Positions 8,220 to 16,745 of a stretch of DNA of 40,804 bases are shown here, piece by piece; position 1 is the stretch's first letter, and the number at the start of each line of letters is the position of its first letter. Location: assembly GCF_031157255.1 (NCBI RefSeq), contig NZ_JAVIFX010000048.1, forward strand, positions 1-40,804, in the 5' to 3' direction. This DNA comes from Bradyrhizobium sp. LHD-71. GTDB taxonomy: Bacteria; Pseudomonadota; Alphaproteobacteria; Rhizobiales; Xanthobacteraceae. Below the pieces are notes generated by a model. The model was not told where the DNA came from and ran no database searches. It worked only from the letters and a program-made list of their open reading frames with translations. A program made the translations under genes and the position numbers.

Positions 8220-9035
8220 CTACCGTCCCTGGAACACCGGCTTGCGCTTCTCCTTGAAAGCCTTGCGGCCTTCGTTCACGTCCTCGGCCGGATTGGCGAT
8301 CATCACCGCAAGCGAGGCATCCTGCAGGGAGCGTTCCAGCGAGATGTCGGTCGAGCGCTGCATCATGTGCTTGGCAAGACGCACCGCGAGCGGGGCCTGG
8401 TCGGCGAGAGCGCGCGCGAACTCCATGGTCTTCGCCTCGAGCTGGTCGTGCGGCACGACTTTCGTGACCAGCCCGAGCCGTTCGGCTTCGGCCGCGTCGT
8501 AGACCTCCGCGAGGAGGGTCATCTTCAGCGCCTTGTCCATGCCCATGAAGCGGGGGAACAGCCAGGCGCCGCCTTCGTCAGGCAGCAGGCCGAACTTGCC
8601 GCTGGTGTCGCCGAGCTTCGCCGCATCGGAGGCGATGCGGAAATCGCAGGCGAGCGCCAGTGCCAGTCCGCCGGCGACGCACGGGCCATTGACCATGGCA
8701 ATCACCGGCTTGTCACAGCGCGCGAGCGCCAGGATCACCCGGTGCATGCCGTCGCGCATCTCGACCCCACGGCCGAGCTGCACGTTGATGCGCGCCATCC
8801 GTTCTTCGGTGGGTTCGCTGCCGGAAATGTCGCCGCCGGCACAGAAGCCGCGACCGGCGCCGGTGATGATCAGGCAGCGCAGCGTGTCCTTCTTCATGTA
8901 TTCGTCCACGGCTTCGGCAACCTCGTGGCAGAGCACATGATTATAGGCGTTGAGGAACTGCGGGCGGTTCAACGTGATGCGGCGGATCATCGGCTCTGCA
9001 TCGGAGACGATGATGGTCTTGTAATCGTGAGCCAT
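8220..9035 (-). CDS. Crotonase-family protein (enoyl-CoA hydratase/isomerase, PaaG-like)
   Basis: The 271-residue protein has the crotonase fold: FCAGGDI forms part of the CoA oxyanion hole, and GPCVAGGLALALACDFRIAS is the second hallmark. The two glutamates used for hydration in classical enoyl-CoA hydratases are absent: the GGCE position reads GGLA, and the QPE position reads DTS. The segment FGLLPDEGGAWLFPRFMG resembles PaaG-type isomerases, where an Asp in the PD motif acts. An isomerase or another crotonase reaction is therefore more likely than simple hydration. It is the last gene of the minus-strand operon, 38 bases after the biotin carrier. A GGGAGG ribosome site stands ahead of the ATG. 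Confidence 0.88.
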   Translation of the reverse strand: MAHDYKTIIVSDAEPMIRRITLNRPQFLNAYNHVLCHEVAEAVDEYMKKDTLRCLIITGAGRGFCAGGDISGSEPTEERMARINVQLGRGVEMRDGMHRVILALARCDKPVIAMVNGPCVAGGLALALACDFRIASDAAKLGDTSGKFGLLPDEGGAWLFPRFMGMDKALKMTLLAEVYDAAEAERLGLVTKVVPHDQLEAKTMEFARALADQAPLAVRLAKHMMQRSTDISLERSLQDASLAVMIANPAEDVNEGRKAFKEKRKPVFQGR

Positions 9036-9073
9036 GTTGCCGTTCCTCCCTCTTGTTTCAGTTCGCCGTGCCG

Positions 9074-9295
9074 TCAGCCTTCCATGATCGCCACGACCTG
9101 CTCCTCGCTGACCACGTCGTCGACCTTAACCAGTACGGACTTCAGCTTGCCTCCGGCGGTCGCGGTCACGGGAATTTCCATCTTCATCGCCTCGACCAGC
9201 AAAATCTCGTCGCCATTGCTGAGGCTTGCGCCGAGTGCGGCAGGGATCGAGCAGACGCGGCCCGCCACCTCGGTCTTGATCTTGATTTCAGCCAT
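9074..9295 (-). CDS. Stand-alone biotin carboxyl carrier protein (73 residues)
   Basis: This is a complete single biotinyl domain. The EAMKMEI motif (residues 35-41) holds the lysine that carries biotin, and the flanking strands (IKIKTEVAGRVCSI and LVKVDDVVSEEQVVAIMEG) close the domain. It would move carboxyl groups between a biotin carboxylase or a decarboxylase and a carboxyltransferase. It lies 29 bases after the dppC-like permease gene and before the crotonase gene. A carboxyltransferase (15168-16724) is encoded on the divergent transcript, but no biotin carboxylase is in the window. An AGGAGA ribosome site precedes the ATG. Confidence 0.9.
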   Translation of the reverse strand: MAEIKIKTEVAGRVCSIPAALGASLSNGDEILLVEAMKMEIPVTATAGGKLKSVLVKVDDVVSEEQVVAIMEG

Positions 9296-9324
9296 TCATG
9301 TCTCCTGTTGAAACTTTCAATTGG

Positions 9325-10209
9325 TCAGCGATCCTTCATGGTCGGGTCGAGCACGATGCGCAAGGACTCCCCGAGTGCATTGAATGCAAGGGCAACCACC
9401 AGAATTGCAAGGCCCGGCGCGTACATCTGCTCCGGCGCTATTTCCATGTACTGGTAGGCGCGGGCGAGCATCGCGCCCCAGCTCGGATCGGGTGGCTGGA
9501 TACCGAGGCCGAGGAAGCTGAGGCTTGCCTCCGCGAGCAGCGCTGCGGCGAGCAGCAGCGTCACCTGCACGATCACCGGCTGCAACGAGTTCGGCAGCAC
9601 GTGCTTCCAGAGAATATGCCAGGCCGGCGCGCCGAAGCAGCGGGACGCGTCGACATAGAGCTCCTGCCGCACGATCAGAGTGCGTGCACGCACGATGCGG
9701 GCGAGCGACGGGAACATGACGATGCCGACGGCGATCATGCCGTTGGTGAGGCCGATGCCGAGCGCACCGGTCACCGCGATCGCCAGCACGATCGACGGAA
9801 ACGACAGGAAGGTGTCGATGACGCGACTGATGACGTCGTCGAGCCAGCCGCCGAAGAAGCCGGCGACCAGGCCGACCGGCAGGCCGATGGCGATGGCGAC
9901 GCCGACGGCCAGCAGGCTCGCGTAGACCGTCACCGGCGCGCCGTAGATCAGCCGACTGAAGATATCGCGGCCAAGGTCGTCCGTGCCGAGCAGGTGCGCA
10001 GCGCTCGGCGCGGCCAGCATGTTGTTGACGTCCTGCGCGGTCGGCGAGTAGGGCGCGATCCACGGTGCGGTGGCGGCGATGATGACAACGCCGACAAGCA
10101 CCGCAAGCGCGAGGGCGGCGCGCAGATCAGATGCGAGCCAGCGGACGAAGCGCCGAACGCGACCGGGCTCGGCACGGCGCTGCGGACGCGGAAGAGCCAG
10201 GTCGGTCAT
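9325..10209 (-). CDS. ABC transporter permease, DppC/OppC type
   Basis: This is one of two inner-membrane channel subunits of a peptide/opine/nickel-type importer. The 294-residue protein has a first membrane segment near residues 32-52, the DppC-type segment HLLGTDDLGRDIFSRLIYG, and further membrane helices. The cytoplasmic coupling loop includes EAAR-like ASRCFGAPAWHILWKHVLPN, which contacts the ATPases. Its ATG overlaps the stop of the dppB-like gene (ATGA), indicating translational coupling. Substrate cannot be read from the sequence. Confidence 0.92.
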   Translation of the reverse strand: MTDLALPRPQRRAEPGRVRRFVRWLASDLRAALALAVLVGVVIIAATAPWIAPYSPTAQDVNNMLAAPSAAHLLGTDDLGRDIFSRLIYGAPVTVYASLLAVGVAIAIGLPVGLVAGFFGGWLDDVISRVIDTFLSFPSIVLAIAVTGALGIGLTNGMIAVGIVMFPSLARIVRARTLIVRQELYVDASRCFGAPAWHILWKHVLPNSLQPVIVQVTLLLAAALLAEASLSFLGLGIQPPDPSWGAMLARAYQYMEIAPEQMYAPGLAILVVALAFNALGESLRIVLDPTMKDR

Positions 10210-11162
10210 TGCTCGATCCTCGGGTCGACCGCAGCGCAGAGCAGGTCGGTGATCAGGTTGACAAGAATGACGACGATGACCATCGCGAACACGACACCTT
10301 GCACGATCGGGAAATCGCGCTGGATTGCGCCGCGCACGATGAGGCTGCCCATGCCCGGTATGGCGAATACCGCCTCGACCACCACGGTCGCCGCCAGCAT
10401 GCGGTTCACCAGCAGGCTGATGATGGTGAAGAGGTTGACGCTGACGTTCTTCAGGCCGTGCTGCCAGAGGATCTTCGACATCGACAGGCCCTTGGCATGA
10501 AGCGTCCGCACATATTGCGACGACAGCACCTCCAGGAGCGAGCCGCGCAGTTGCCGCGCCACTTCCGCCATGCCGTAGGCGGCGATCGCGATCGCCGGCA
10601 GCAATGCGTGCCGCATCGCCTCCCAGGGCGAGGCCAGGAACGGCTTTGCACCGGTCGCAGGCAGCAAGTTCAATTTCAGCGAGATCTCGGCGACCAGAAT
10701 CATCGCCAGCCAGAAGCCGGGAATGGCGACACCGAGCGAGGCCAGCATGCTGACCACCTTGTCGAGCAGGCCGTTCGGCTTGATCGCGGCGACGATGCCC
10801 ATCGGAATGCCGGTCGCAAGCGCCAGCACCAGCGCGATCGCGACGATCAACAGCGTGTTCGGAAACGCGCGCGCGATCGACGTTGCGACTTTCTCACCCG
10901 ACAGCAGCGATTGCGACAGGTCGCCCTGCATGGCGTTGGCGAGCCACGAGCCGTACTGCACGAGAAATGGCCGGTCGAGCCCGTAAATCTGCCTGATCTC
11001 GGCGATCCGCGTATCGCTGGCATTCTCGCCGGCCAGCGTCACGGCGATGTCGCCGGGCACCAGCTTGAGCAGCGAGAACACCATGAAGGTCGCGAGCAGC
11101 ATCACCGGCAACGCCTGCAGCAGGCGGCTGCCGATGACCTTTGCCGGGCTTCGTCGCGCCAC
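10206..11162 (-). CDS. ABC transporter permease, DppB/OppB type
   Basis: This is the second inner-membrane subunit of the importer. The 318-residue protein has the DppB N-terminal pattern (LLQALPVMLLATFMVFSLLK, then VPGD), about six membrane helices, and the coupling loop VRTLHAKGLSMSKILWQHGL. The start is a GTG at 11162, three bases after the stop of the binding-protein gene, so the two are almost certainly co-translated. The end overlaps the dppC-like start. Confidence 0.92.
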   Translation of the reverse strand: MARRSPAKVIGSRLLQALPVMLLATFMVFSLLKLVPGDIAVTLAGENASDTRIAEIRQIYGLDRPFLVQYGSWLANAMQGDLSQSLLSGEKVATSIARAFPNTLLIVAIALVLALATGIPMGIVAAIKPNGLLDKVVSMLASLGVAIPGFWLAMILVAEISLKLNLLPATGAKPFLASPWEAMRHALLPAIAIAAYGMAEVARQLRGSLLEVLSSQYVRTLHAKGLSMSKILWQHGLKNVSVNLFTIISLLVNRMLAATVVVEAVFAIPGMGSLIVRGAIQRDFPIVQGVVFAMVIVVILVNLITDLLCAAVDPRIEQ

Positions 11163-11165
11163 CGC

Positions 11166-12734
11166 TCAGCTCTCCAGCCACACGTCGTCGTATTTCGGCT
11201 TGCCGAGCAGGTTAGGCCGGTAACCCTGCACGCGCTGGTTCATTGCCACCAGTTCGAACTGGAAGGCGAGGGGTACGAAGAAGGCATTTTCCATCACCAG
11301 CCGCTGCACCTTTGCAAAGGCTTTCCTGCGCGTCTCGATGTCTTCGGTGGCGCGCGATTCCTTGAGCGCTATGTCGAGTTCCGGCGGGAGCGGCGCACGG
11401 CCGGCGTTGAAGTAGGCGTCCTTGGTGTACTGCAGCGAATAGGTCTGACTGGGGTCCGGACGCCCGGTCCATGCCGCCAGCAGTCCAGATCCGCGCTTTT
11501 CGTTGCCGAAGAACGCGGCAGACGCCTCGGCAACGGGCGCGTTGAGAAACTTCAGCGCCATGCCCGCCTTGCGCAGCTGTTCGATGAGGATCTCCTGTCG
11601 CTGCACCGAGTCCTGGTCCGGATAGCTGACCAGTTCGACGACGGTCCCTTCCTTGAAGCCTGCCTCGCCGAGCAACTGTCGCGCCTTGGCCGGGTCGTAG
11701 GGGTAGAGTTCGGCGACCGACTTGTCGTAGGCCCAATGCGCCTTCGGCAGCGTCATGGCGGCGGGTTCGGCAAGGCCTGCAAGCGAAGCCTTGACCAGCG
11801 CCTCGCGATCGACCGCGAAGTTGAAGGCCTTGCGGACCCGCACGTCGTCGAAGGGCGGCTTGCCCCAGTTCAGGAAGATCTGAAAGCAGTACAGCGTCGG
11901 GCCTGTAACCACCTTGAGATTGCGTGCGCGTTCGACGATCGCCTTCTGCCGCGGCGGCAGCTGGTAGATCAGGTCGTTCTGCCCGGCGGTGACCGAGCGT
12001 GCACCCGTCGTCAGCTCTGGGATCAGCGCGAACTCGATCCCGTCGAGGTAGGGTCGGTTCGGCTTCCAGTATTTCTCGTTTCGCTTGGTGACGATGCGCT
12101 CGCCGTCCGCCCAGCTGACGAAGGTGTGAGCGCCGGTGCCGACCGGCGTGCGGTTGAGGTTGCCGGCGGAGGCCGCCTTGAGCGCCGTCGGCGAGACCAT
12201 CATCCCTGCGCGATCAGAGAGGATCGCCGGCAGCGCAGTGTCAGGTGTGTTCAGCTTCAGCGTCACCTGCATCGGTCCGGTGACGTCTACCGAGGCAACG
12301 GTTGCGACGTCCGCCTTGATGTTCGATTTCGGATCGGTCTTGGCTCGATCGAGGTTGAATTTGACCGCCTCGGCGTTCAAGGGGGTGCCGTCATGGAAGG
12401 TCACGCCCTGGCGGATGTTGATCACGAAGGTGGTCGGATCGGTGAAGCTCCAGCTTTCGGCCAGACCCGGTTTCGGTTTCAGCGTCTCGAAATCCCATTC
12501 GGTCAGCGAGTCATACATCGTGTAAAGGAATGTATGATCGGAGCCCGCGCCGCCTGTGGCTGGATCCAGGCTCGACGGATTGGTGAAAGCCGAGACCCGC
12601 AGTGTGCCGCCGCGCTTCGGCGTCGTTTGCGCGAAGCTCGCCCCGCCGAGCGAGGCGCTGGCCGCCGCGCCGGTCATCAACGCGATGGCATTGCGTCTGG
12701 TGATTGCTGCTGCCGCCAGACGGTCATGGGTCAT
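11166..12734 (-). CDS. Periplasmic substrate-binding protein of the peptide-type ABC importer (SBP family 5)
   Basis: The 522-residue protein is a family 5 extracytoplasmic binding protein. It begins with a twin-arginine-type signal (TRRNAIALMTGAAASASLGG, ending ASFAQ), pointing to Tat export. The family opening GGTLRVSAFTNPSSLDPATGG follows, then SWSFTDPTTFVINIRQGVTFHDGTP, both typical of DppA-like proteins. Ligands of this family include peptides, opines, nickel chelates, sugars and aromatic conjugates, so the substrate stays open. The gene lies between the ATPase genes and the permease genes and overlaps the dppF-like stop by four bases. Confidence 0.92.
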   Translation of the reverse strand: MTHDRLAAAAITRRNAIALMTGAAASASLGGASFAQTTPKRGGTLRVSAFTNPSSLDPATGGAGSDHTFLYTMYDSLTEWDFETLKPKPGLAESWSFTDPTTFVINIRQGVTFHDGTPLNAEAVKFNLDRAKTDPKSNIKADVATVASVDVTGPMQVTLKLNTPDTALPAILSDRAGMMVSPTALKAASAGNLNRTPVGTGAHTFVSWADGERIVTKRNEKYWKPNRPYLDGIEFALIPELTTGARSVTAGQNDLIYQLPPRQKAIVERARNLKVVTGPTLYCFQIFLNWGKPPFDDVRVRKAFNFAVDREALVKASLAGLAEPAAMTLPKAHWAYDKSVAELYPYDPAKARQLLGEAGFKEGTVVELVSYPDQDSVQRQEILIEQLRKAGMALKFLNAPVAEASAAFFGNEKRGSGLLAAWTGRPDPSQTYSLQYTKDAYFNAGRAPLPPELDIALKESRATEDIETRRKAFAKVQRLVMENAFFVPLAFQFELVAMNQRVQGYRPNLLGKPKYDDVWLES

Positions 12735-13771
12735 GTCGTTGTCCTCTCTTGGTGCGCAGTTACATCATTCGGGGAGAAATTCGGACGGTCCGCGAAATGG
12801 CAGGCGACCCAGTGATCGGCCGCGAGCTCGCGCCATTCGGGCGTTTTCTCGGCGCAGAGATTCTGCGCGTAGCGGCAGCGGGTGCGGAAGCGGCAGCCAG
12901 ACGGCGGATTGATCGGGCTCGGAATCTCGCCTTCGAGGATGATGCGCTTGTCGCTGCGCATGGTCGAGGGCAACGGCAACGGCTCTGCCGACAACAGCGC
13001 CTGGGTGTAAGGATGCATGGGGCGTCCGGACACCTGTTCGGTCGGCCCGAGCTCGACGAAGCGGCCGAGATACATCACTGCGACCCGGTCGCTGATGTGC
13101 GAGACGACCGAGAGGTCGTGAGTAATGAACACGTAGGTAAGGCCGAGGTCGCGTTGCAGCTCGGCGAACAGGTTCAGCACATCGCCGCGGATCGACATGT
13201 CGAGTGCGGCGACCACCTCGTCACAAACGATCAGCTTTGGCCGCAATGTCAGCGCACGTGCGATCAGCACACGCTGCTTCTGACCACCGGAAAGCTGGTG
13301 CGGGTAGCGCTCGCAGATCTCCTGCGGCAGACCGACCCGGTCCATCGCCTCGCGGGCGCGGGCAATGCGCTCCTCGCGTGTGCCGGCGCGCGCAAGCTCC
13401 AGCGGCTCCAGCACCGAGGCAATGATGCTCATGCGCGGATTAAGTGCCGCGTTCGGGTCCTGGAAGATGATCTGATAGTCGCGGCGATGACTCTGGAAGC
13501 GGGCGCGCGGCAGGCTTTGCGGATCGATACCGTTGTGCAGGATTGCGCCAGCCGTGGGGCGTTGCAGAAACACCAGAGCGCGGCCGATCGTCGTCTTCCC
13601 CGATCCAGACTCGCCGATAATGCCGAATGTCTCGCCGCGGCGCACATCGAAATTGACGCCGTCGACGGCTTTCACCGTGGCACGGCGGTCGAGCGTCGGA
13701 AACCGTACCTCGAGATCTCGCACCGAAACGATAGTGTCCCGGTGCGTTTCGGTCGCAGGCGCCGACGTCAT
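12731..13771 (-). CDS. ABC transporter ATPase, DppF/OppF type
   Basis: This cytoplasmic ATPase of the importer has a Walker A motif GESGSGKTT, signature LSGGQKQR, Walker B LIVCDE, and the C-terminal oligopeptide-transporter domain with HPYTQALLSAEP and GCRFRTRCRYAQNLC, the cysteine-rich stretch usual in this subfamily. After the Walker B Glu the usual Pro is Val (CDEVVAALD), a mild deviation. The frame extends 52 codons upstream, but ATG 13771 overlaps the dppD-like stop as ATGA, gives 346 residues and a normal N-terminus, and is chosen for that reason. Confidence 0.92.
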   Translation of the reverse strand: MTSAPATETHRDTIVSVRDLEVRFPTLDRRATVKAVDGVNFDVRRGETFGIIGESGSGKTTIGRALVFLQRPTAGAILHNGIDPQSLPRARFQSHRRDYQIIFQDPNAALNPRMSIIASVLEPLELARAGTREERIARAREAMDRVGLPQEICERYPHQLSGGQKQRVLIARALTLRPKLIVCDEVVAALDMSIRGDVLNLFAELQRDLGLTYVFITHDLSVVSHISDRVAVMYLGRFVELGPTEQVSGRPMHPYTQALLSAEPLPLPSTMRSDKRIILEGEIPSPINPPSGCRFRTRCRYAQNLCAEKTPEWRELAADHWVACHFADRPNFSPNDVTAHQERTTT

Positions 13772-14847
13772 CGTTGGACTACCATTTCCGCCGCAGGGCT
13801 TGACGCGGCATGCTGCAGCGCGCCGGGCAGATCGAGGTCTTTGAAGCGCCAGCAGCGGACCTTGCGCCCATGCCCGGCGTCGCGCAGTTCCTGCTCGGCG
13901 TCGCAGCCCGGTGCGGCGAACGCGCAACGTGCCTTGAAGCGGCAGCCGTTCGGCATTTCCGTGATCGAAGGCACGCGGCCCGGAATCGAAGAGAGCTTGC
14001 CGCGACGCGGGCTGAGGTGCGGCAGCGACTGCAGCAGGCCGGAGGTGTAGGGGTGCAGCGGTCGCACCAGTGCCGCATCGGTCGGCGCATCCTCGATCAC
14101 CTCGCCGGCATACATTGTGATCATGCGCGTGCAGGTCTCGGCGACGACGCCGAGATCGTGAGTGATGAGCATCAGCGCGGTCTGCGATGTCACGCTCAGG
14201 TCGCGCAGCAGCTCGAGGATCTGCGCCTGCACGGTCACGTCAAGCGCCGTGGTCGGCTCGTCTGCGATCAGAAGTTGCGGGCCGCAAATCAACGCCGCGG
14301 CAATCATCACGCGCTGCCGCATGCCGCCCGACAACTGATGTGGATAATCGTCGATCCGCCGCTCGGGCGAGGCGATGCCGACGCGGCGCAACATGTCGAT
14401 GGTCTTTTCGCGGGCTTCGTCCTTGCTGATCTGCGTGTGGATCAGCAAGGCCTCCGCGATCTGGTGGCCGACGGTGAACACGGGGTCGAGCGCGCTCATC
14501 GGCTCCTGGAAGATCATGGCGACGCGCTTGCCGCGGATCGCACGCATCGACCGTGTGCTGCAGGAGGCGAGGTCCGTTTCGCCGAGCATGATCGAACCGT
14601 CGATGCCGGCCAGATTGTTCGGCAACAGACGCAGGATCGACAGTCCGGTGATCGTCTTGCCGCAACCGCTTTCGCCGACGATGCCGACGCGTTCGCCCGG
14701 GGCAATATCGAAGTCGATTTTCCGGGTCGCCTGCCAGACGCCTTGGGCAGTCTTGAAGCGAATGCCGAGGCCACGCACCGACATCAACGGTTGCGACGAG
14801 GCAGCCGTTGCCGGTTTCGATTGTGCAAGAGTTGCGGCCTGCATCAT
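13768..14847 (-). CDS. ABC transporter ATPase, DppD/OppD type
   Basis: This second ATPase of the importer is the first gene of the minus-strand operon. It has Walker [10 protein letters not shown]-loop [11 protein letters not shown], signature LSGGMRQR, Walker [14 protein letters not shown]-loop THD and the C-terminal [12 protein letters not shown] plus a cysteine-bearing tail ([15 protein letters not shown]). The open frame starts with a TTG at 14859, but the first ATG is at 14847, followed by another at 14844; I use 14847, giving 359 residues. No strong ribosome site is visible ahead of any of them, so the exact start is uncertain by a few codons. Confidence 0.9.
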   Translation of the reverse strand: MMQAATLAQSKPATAASSQPLMSVRGLGIRFKTAQGVWQATRKIDFDIAPGERVGIVGESGCGKTITGLSILRLLPNNLAGIDGSIMLGETDLASCSTRSMRAIRGKRVAMIFQEPMSALDPVFTVGHQIAEALLIHTQISKDEAREKTIDMLRRVGIASPERRIDDYPHQLSGGMRQRVMIAAALICGPQLLIADEPTTALDVTVQAQILELLRDLSVTSQTALMLITHDLGVVAETCTRMITMYAGEVIEDAPTDAALVRPLHPYTSGLLQSLPHLSPRRGKLSSIPGRVPSITEMPNGCRFKARCAFAAPGCDAEQELRDAGHGRKVRCWRFKDLDLPGALQHAASSPAAEMVVQR

Positions 14848-15167
14848 CGCGGCGCGCAATGGGTCGCGGCGGCCACGCTGCCGGTTTCGGCAACGCGCAA
14901 GTGTGGCAGGGGCATCCCATTCTCCCGAAGCGTAGGCCGCGTCTTGCGCGGCTTCTTAGTTCGCAAAGGATCGCGCGTGGGTGCGCGCCCGGCAAGCGGA
15001 ATTTTTATTCCGTGTGTCAGAATGATATCGGCAACTGTGCGGCGGTCGCGGTCCTCGAATGCGATCCTGTCGCGTGGCATTGCCTCCTTCGCTCTTGCTC
15101 AAGCTTCTCATTGCGTTCAGAACGCTATCTGGAACAAGCAAGAACAGGATGGAAACGGAGTCCGCGC
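14848..15167. promoter_or_regulatory. Divergent intergenic region with a candidate operator
   Basis: These 320 bases separate the importer operon from the carboxyltransferase operon and must hold promoters for both. The clearest structure is a perfect inverted repeat CGGAAT-TTTT-ATTCCG at 14997-15012, a plausible binding site for a dimeric regulator that could coordinate both transcripts. No regulator gene lies beside it, and I see no unambiguous sigma-70 hexamers. Several weak open frames here are shadows. Confidence 0.45.
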
Positions 15168-16724
15168 ATGAACTGGAAGCCCGAGTTTGACGAACTGAAC
15201 CGGCGCAAAGCCTTTGCACTCGAAATGGGCGGCGCGGACAAGGTCAAGCGGCAGCGGGATTCAGGCCGGCTCACCGTCCGCGAGCGAATCGACAAGCTCG
15301 TCGACAAGAACAGCTTCCAGGAGACCGGAACAATCTCCGGCCTCGGCGAGTACGAGCCCAACGGCGATTTGAAGACGGTGACACCGGCAAACTGCGTGTT
15401 CGGTCGTGCAAAGGTCGACGGCCGGCCGGTGGTGGTGGTCGGCGACGACTTCACGGTGCGCGGCGGTTCCGCCGATGCGGCGATCTCGGCGAAGCCGCTG
15501 ATGGCCGAGGAGACGGCGAACGCGTTTCGCATTCCGATCATTCGCGTGATCGAAGGGTCCGGTGGAGGCGGATCGGTGAAGACGATCGAGACGCGAGGGG
15601 CGTCGAACCTGCCCGGCGGCGTCGGCGGCACGCGCGGCTTCTACTACATGACCGAAAATCTGGCGCAGGTGCCGGTGGTGGCGCTCGGGCTTGGCTCGGT
15701 CGCGGGACTTGGCGCAGCGCGGCTGGCGTCGAGCCATTACTCCATCATGACCAAGAAGTCGGCGATGTTCGTCGCAGGTCCCCCAGTGGTCGCGCGGCTC
15801 GGCCAGCCGCTGGAAAAGACCGAACTCGGCGGGTGGGAAATCCAGACGCGGGCGGGGGGCGTCGATCACGCGACGGAGACCGAGGAGGAGGCCTTCGAAT
15901 GCGCGCGGCGTTTTCTGTCATATCTGCCGTCGTCGGTCTACGAGCTGCCGCCGACCATCGCCTGCAACGATGATCCGGAGCGCACCGACGAGGCGCTGAT
16001 GAACGTCGTGCCGCGCAATCGTCGGCAGGTGTACAAGATGCGCACGATCATCGAGTCGGTTGTCGACAAGGGATCGTTCTTCGAACTGGCGCAGTACTTC
16101 GGTCGCTCCGTCATTGCCGGCCTTGCCCGGTTCGACGGCCGTGCGGTGCTGCTGCTTGCAAGCGATCCCTATCATTACGCTGGGTCGTGGACCGCTGACG
16201 CCTGCCAGAAAGTGGTGCGTTTCGTCGATCTCGCCGAGACGTTTCATCTGCCGGTGGTTTATCTTTGCGACTGCCCGGGCTTCCTGATCGGCCTCGAGGC
16301 GGAAAAATCTGCAACCATTCGACATGGCGTGCGCGCGATGGCGGCTCTGAACCAGTCAACAATCCCGTGGTGTACAGTGATCGTCCGCAATTCCTACGGT
16401 GTGGCAGGCGCAGCGCACCAGCCTGGCGGTCGGCTGTCGCTGCGCTATGCATGGCTGTCAGCTTCGTGGGGCTCATTGCCGCTGGAGGGCGGTGTCGAGG
16501 CAGCCTATCGCGCTGAGATCGAAGCGTCTGACGATCCGGCGGCCAAGCTGAAGGAGATCGAGACCCGTCTCGACAAGATGAAGTCCCCGTTCCGCACAGC
16601 CGAGAAGTTCTGGGTCGAGGAGATCATCGATCCGCGCAAGACCCGCTCGCTGCTCTGCGACTTTGCGCGGCTGGCGGAGCCCGCACGGACTCCGGGCAAG
16701 GTCCATTTTGCGATCCGGCCGTGA
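15168..16724 (+). CDS. Acyl-CoA carboxyltransferase subunit (MmdA/PccB-like)
   Basis: This enzyme moves a carboxyl group between biotin and an acyl-CoA, as in propionyl-CoA or methylcrotonyl-CoA carboxylases, or in methylmalonyl-CoA decarboxylase alpha subunits. The 518-residue protein shows both crotonase-like halves: RLTVRERIDKLVDKNSFQE at the N-terminus, RVIEGSGGGGSVKT and GGVDHATETEEEAF in the first half, and DCPGFLIGLEAEKSA with RNSYGVAGAAHQPGG in the second. ATG 15168 follows GGAG with good spacing; the frame is open upstream to 14808 but without family features. A matching biotin carrier lies on the divergent operon. The substrate, and whether the enzyme carboxylates or decarboxylates, cannot be decided here. 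Confidence 0.9.
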   Translation: MNWKPEFDELNRRKAFALEMGGADKVKRQRDSGRLTVRERIDKLVDKNSFQETGTISGLGEYEPNGDLKTVTPANCVFGRAKVDGRPVVVVGDDFTVRGGSADAAISAKPLMAEETANAFRIPIIRVIEGSGGGGSVKTIETRGASNLPGGVGGTRGFYYMTENLAQVPVVALGLGSVAGLGAARLASSHYSIMTKKSAMFVAGPPVVARLGQPLEKTELGGWEIQTRAGGVDHATETEEEAFECARRFLSYLPSSVYELPPTIACNDDPERTDEALMNVVPRNRRQVYKMRTIIESVVDKGSFFELAQYFGRSVIAGLARFDGRAVLLLASDPYHYAGSWTADACQKVVRFVDLAETFHLPVVYLCDCPGFLIGLEAEKSATIRHGVRAMAALNQSTIPWCTVIVRNSYGVAGAAHQPGGRLSLRYAWLSASWGSLPLEGGVEAAYRAEIEASDDPAAKLKEIETRLDKMKSPFRTAEKFWVEEIIDPRKTRSLLCDFARLAEPARTPGKVHFAIRP

Positions 16725-16745
16725 GCGGAGAGGGCGAGGGAAGGC

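Noticed and set aside
7284-9311. 675-codon plus-strand frame across the CoA-transferase and crotonase genes
   Set aside because: It runs out of frame in one real gene and antisense to another; no domain is recognisable.
10131-12815. 894-codon frame antisense to the ABC transporter genes
   Set aside because: The opposite strand encodes unmistakable permease and binding-protein motifs with coupled starts. This frame has a charged low-complexity product and no ribosome site.
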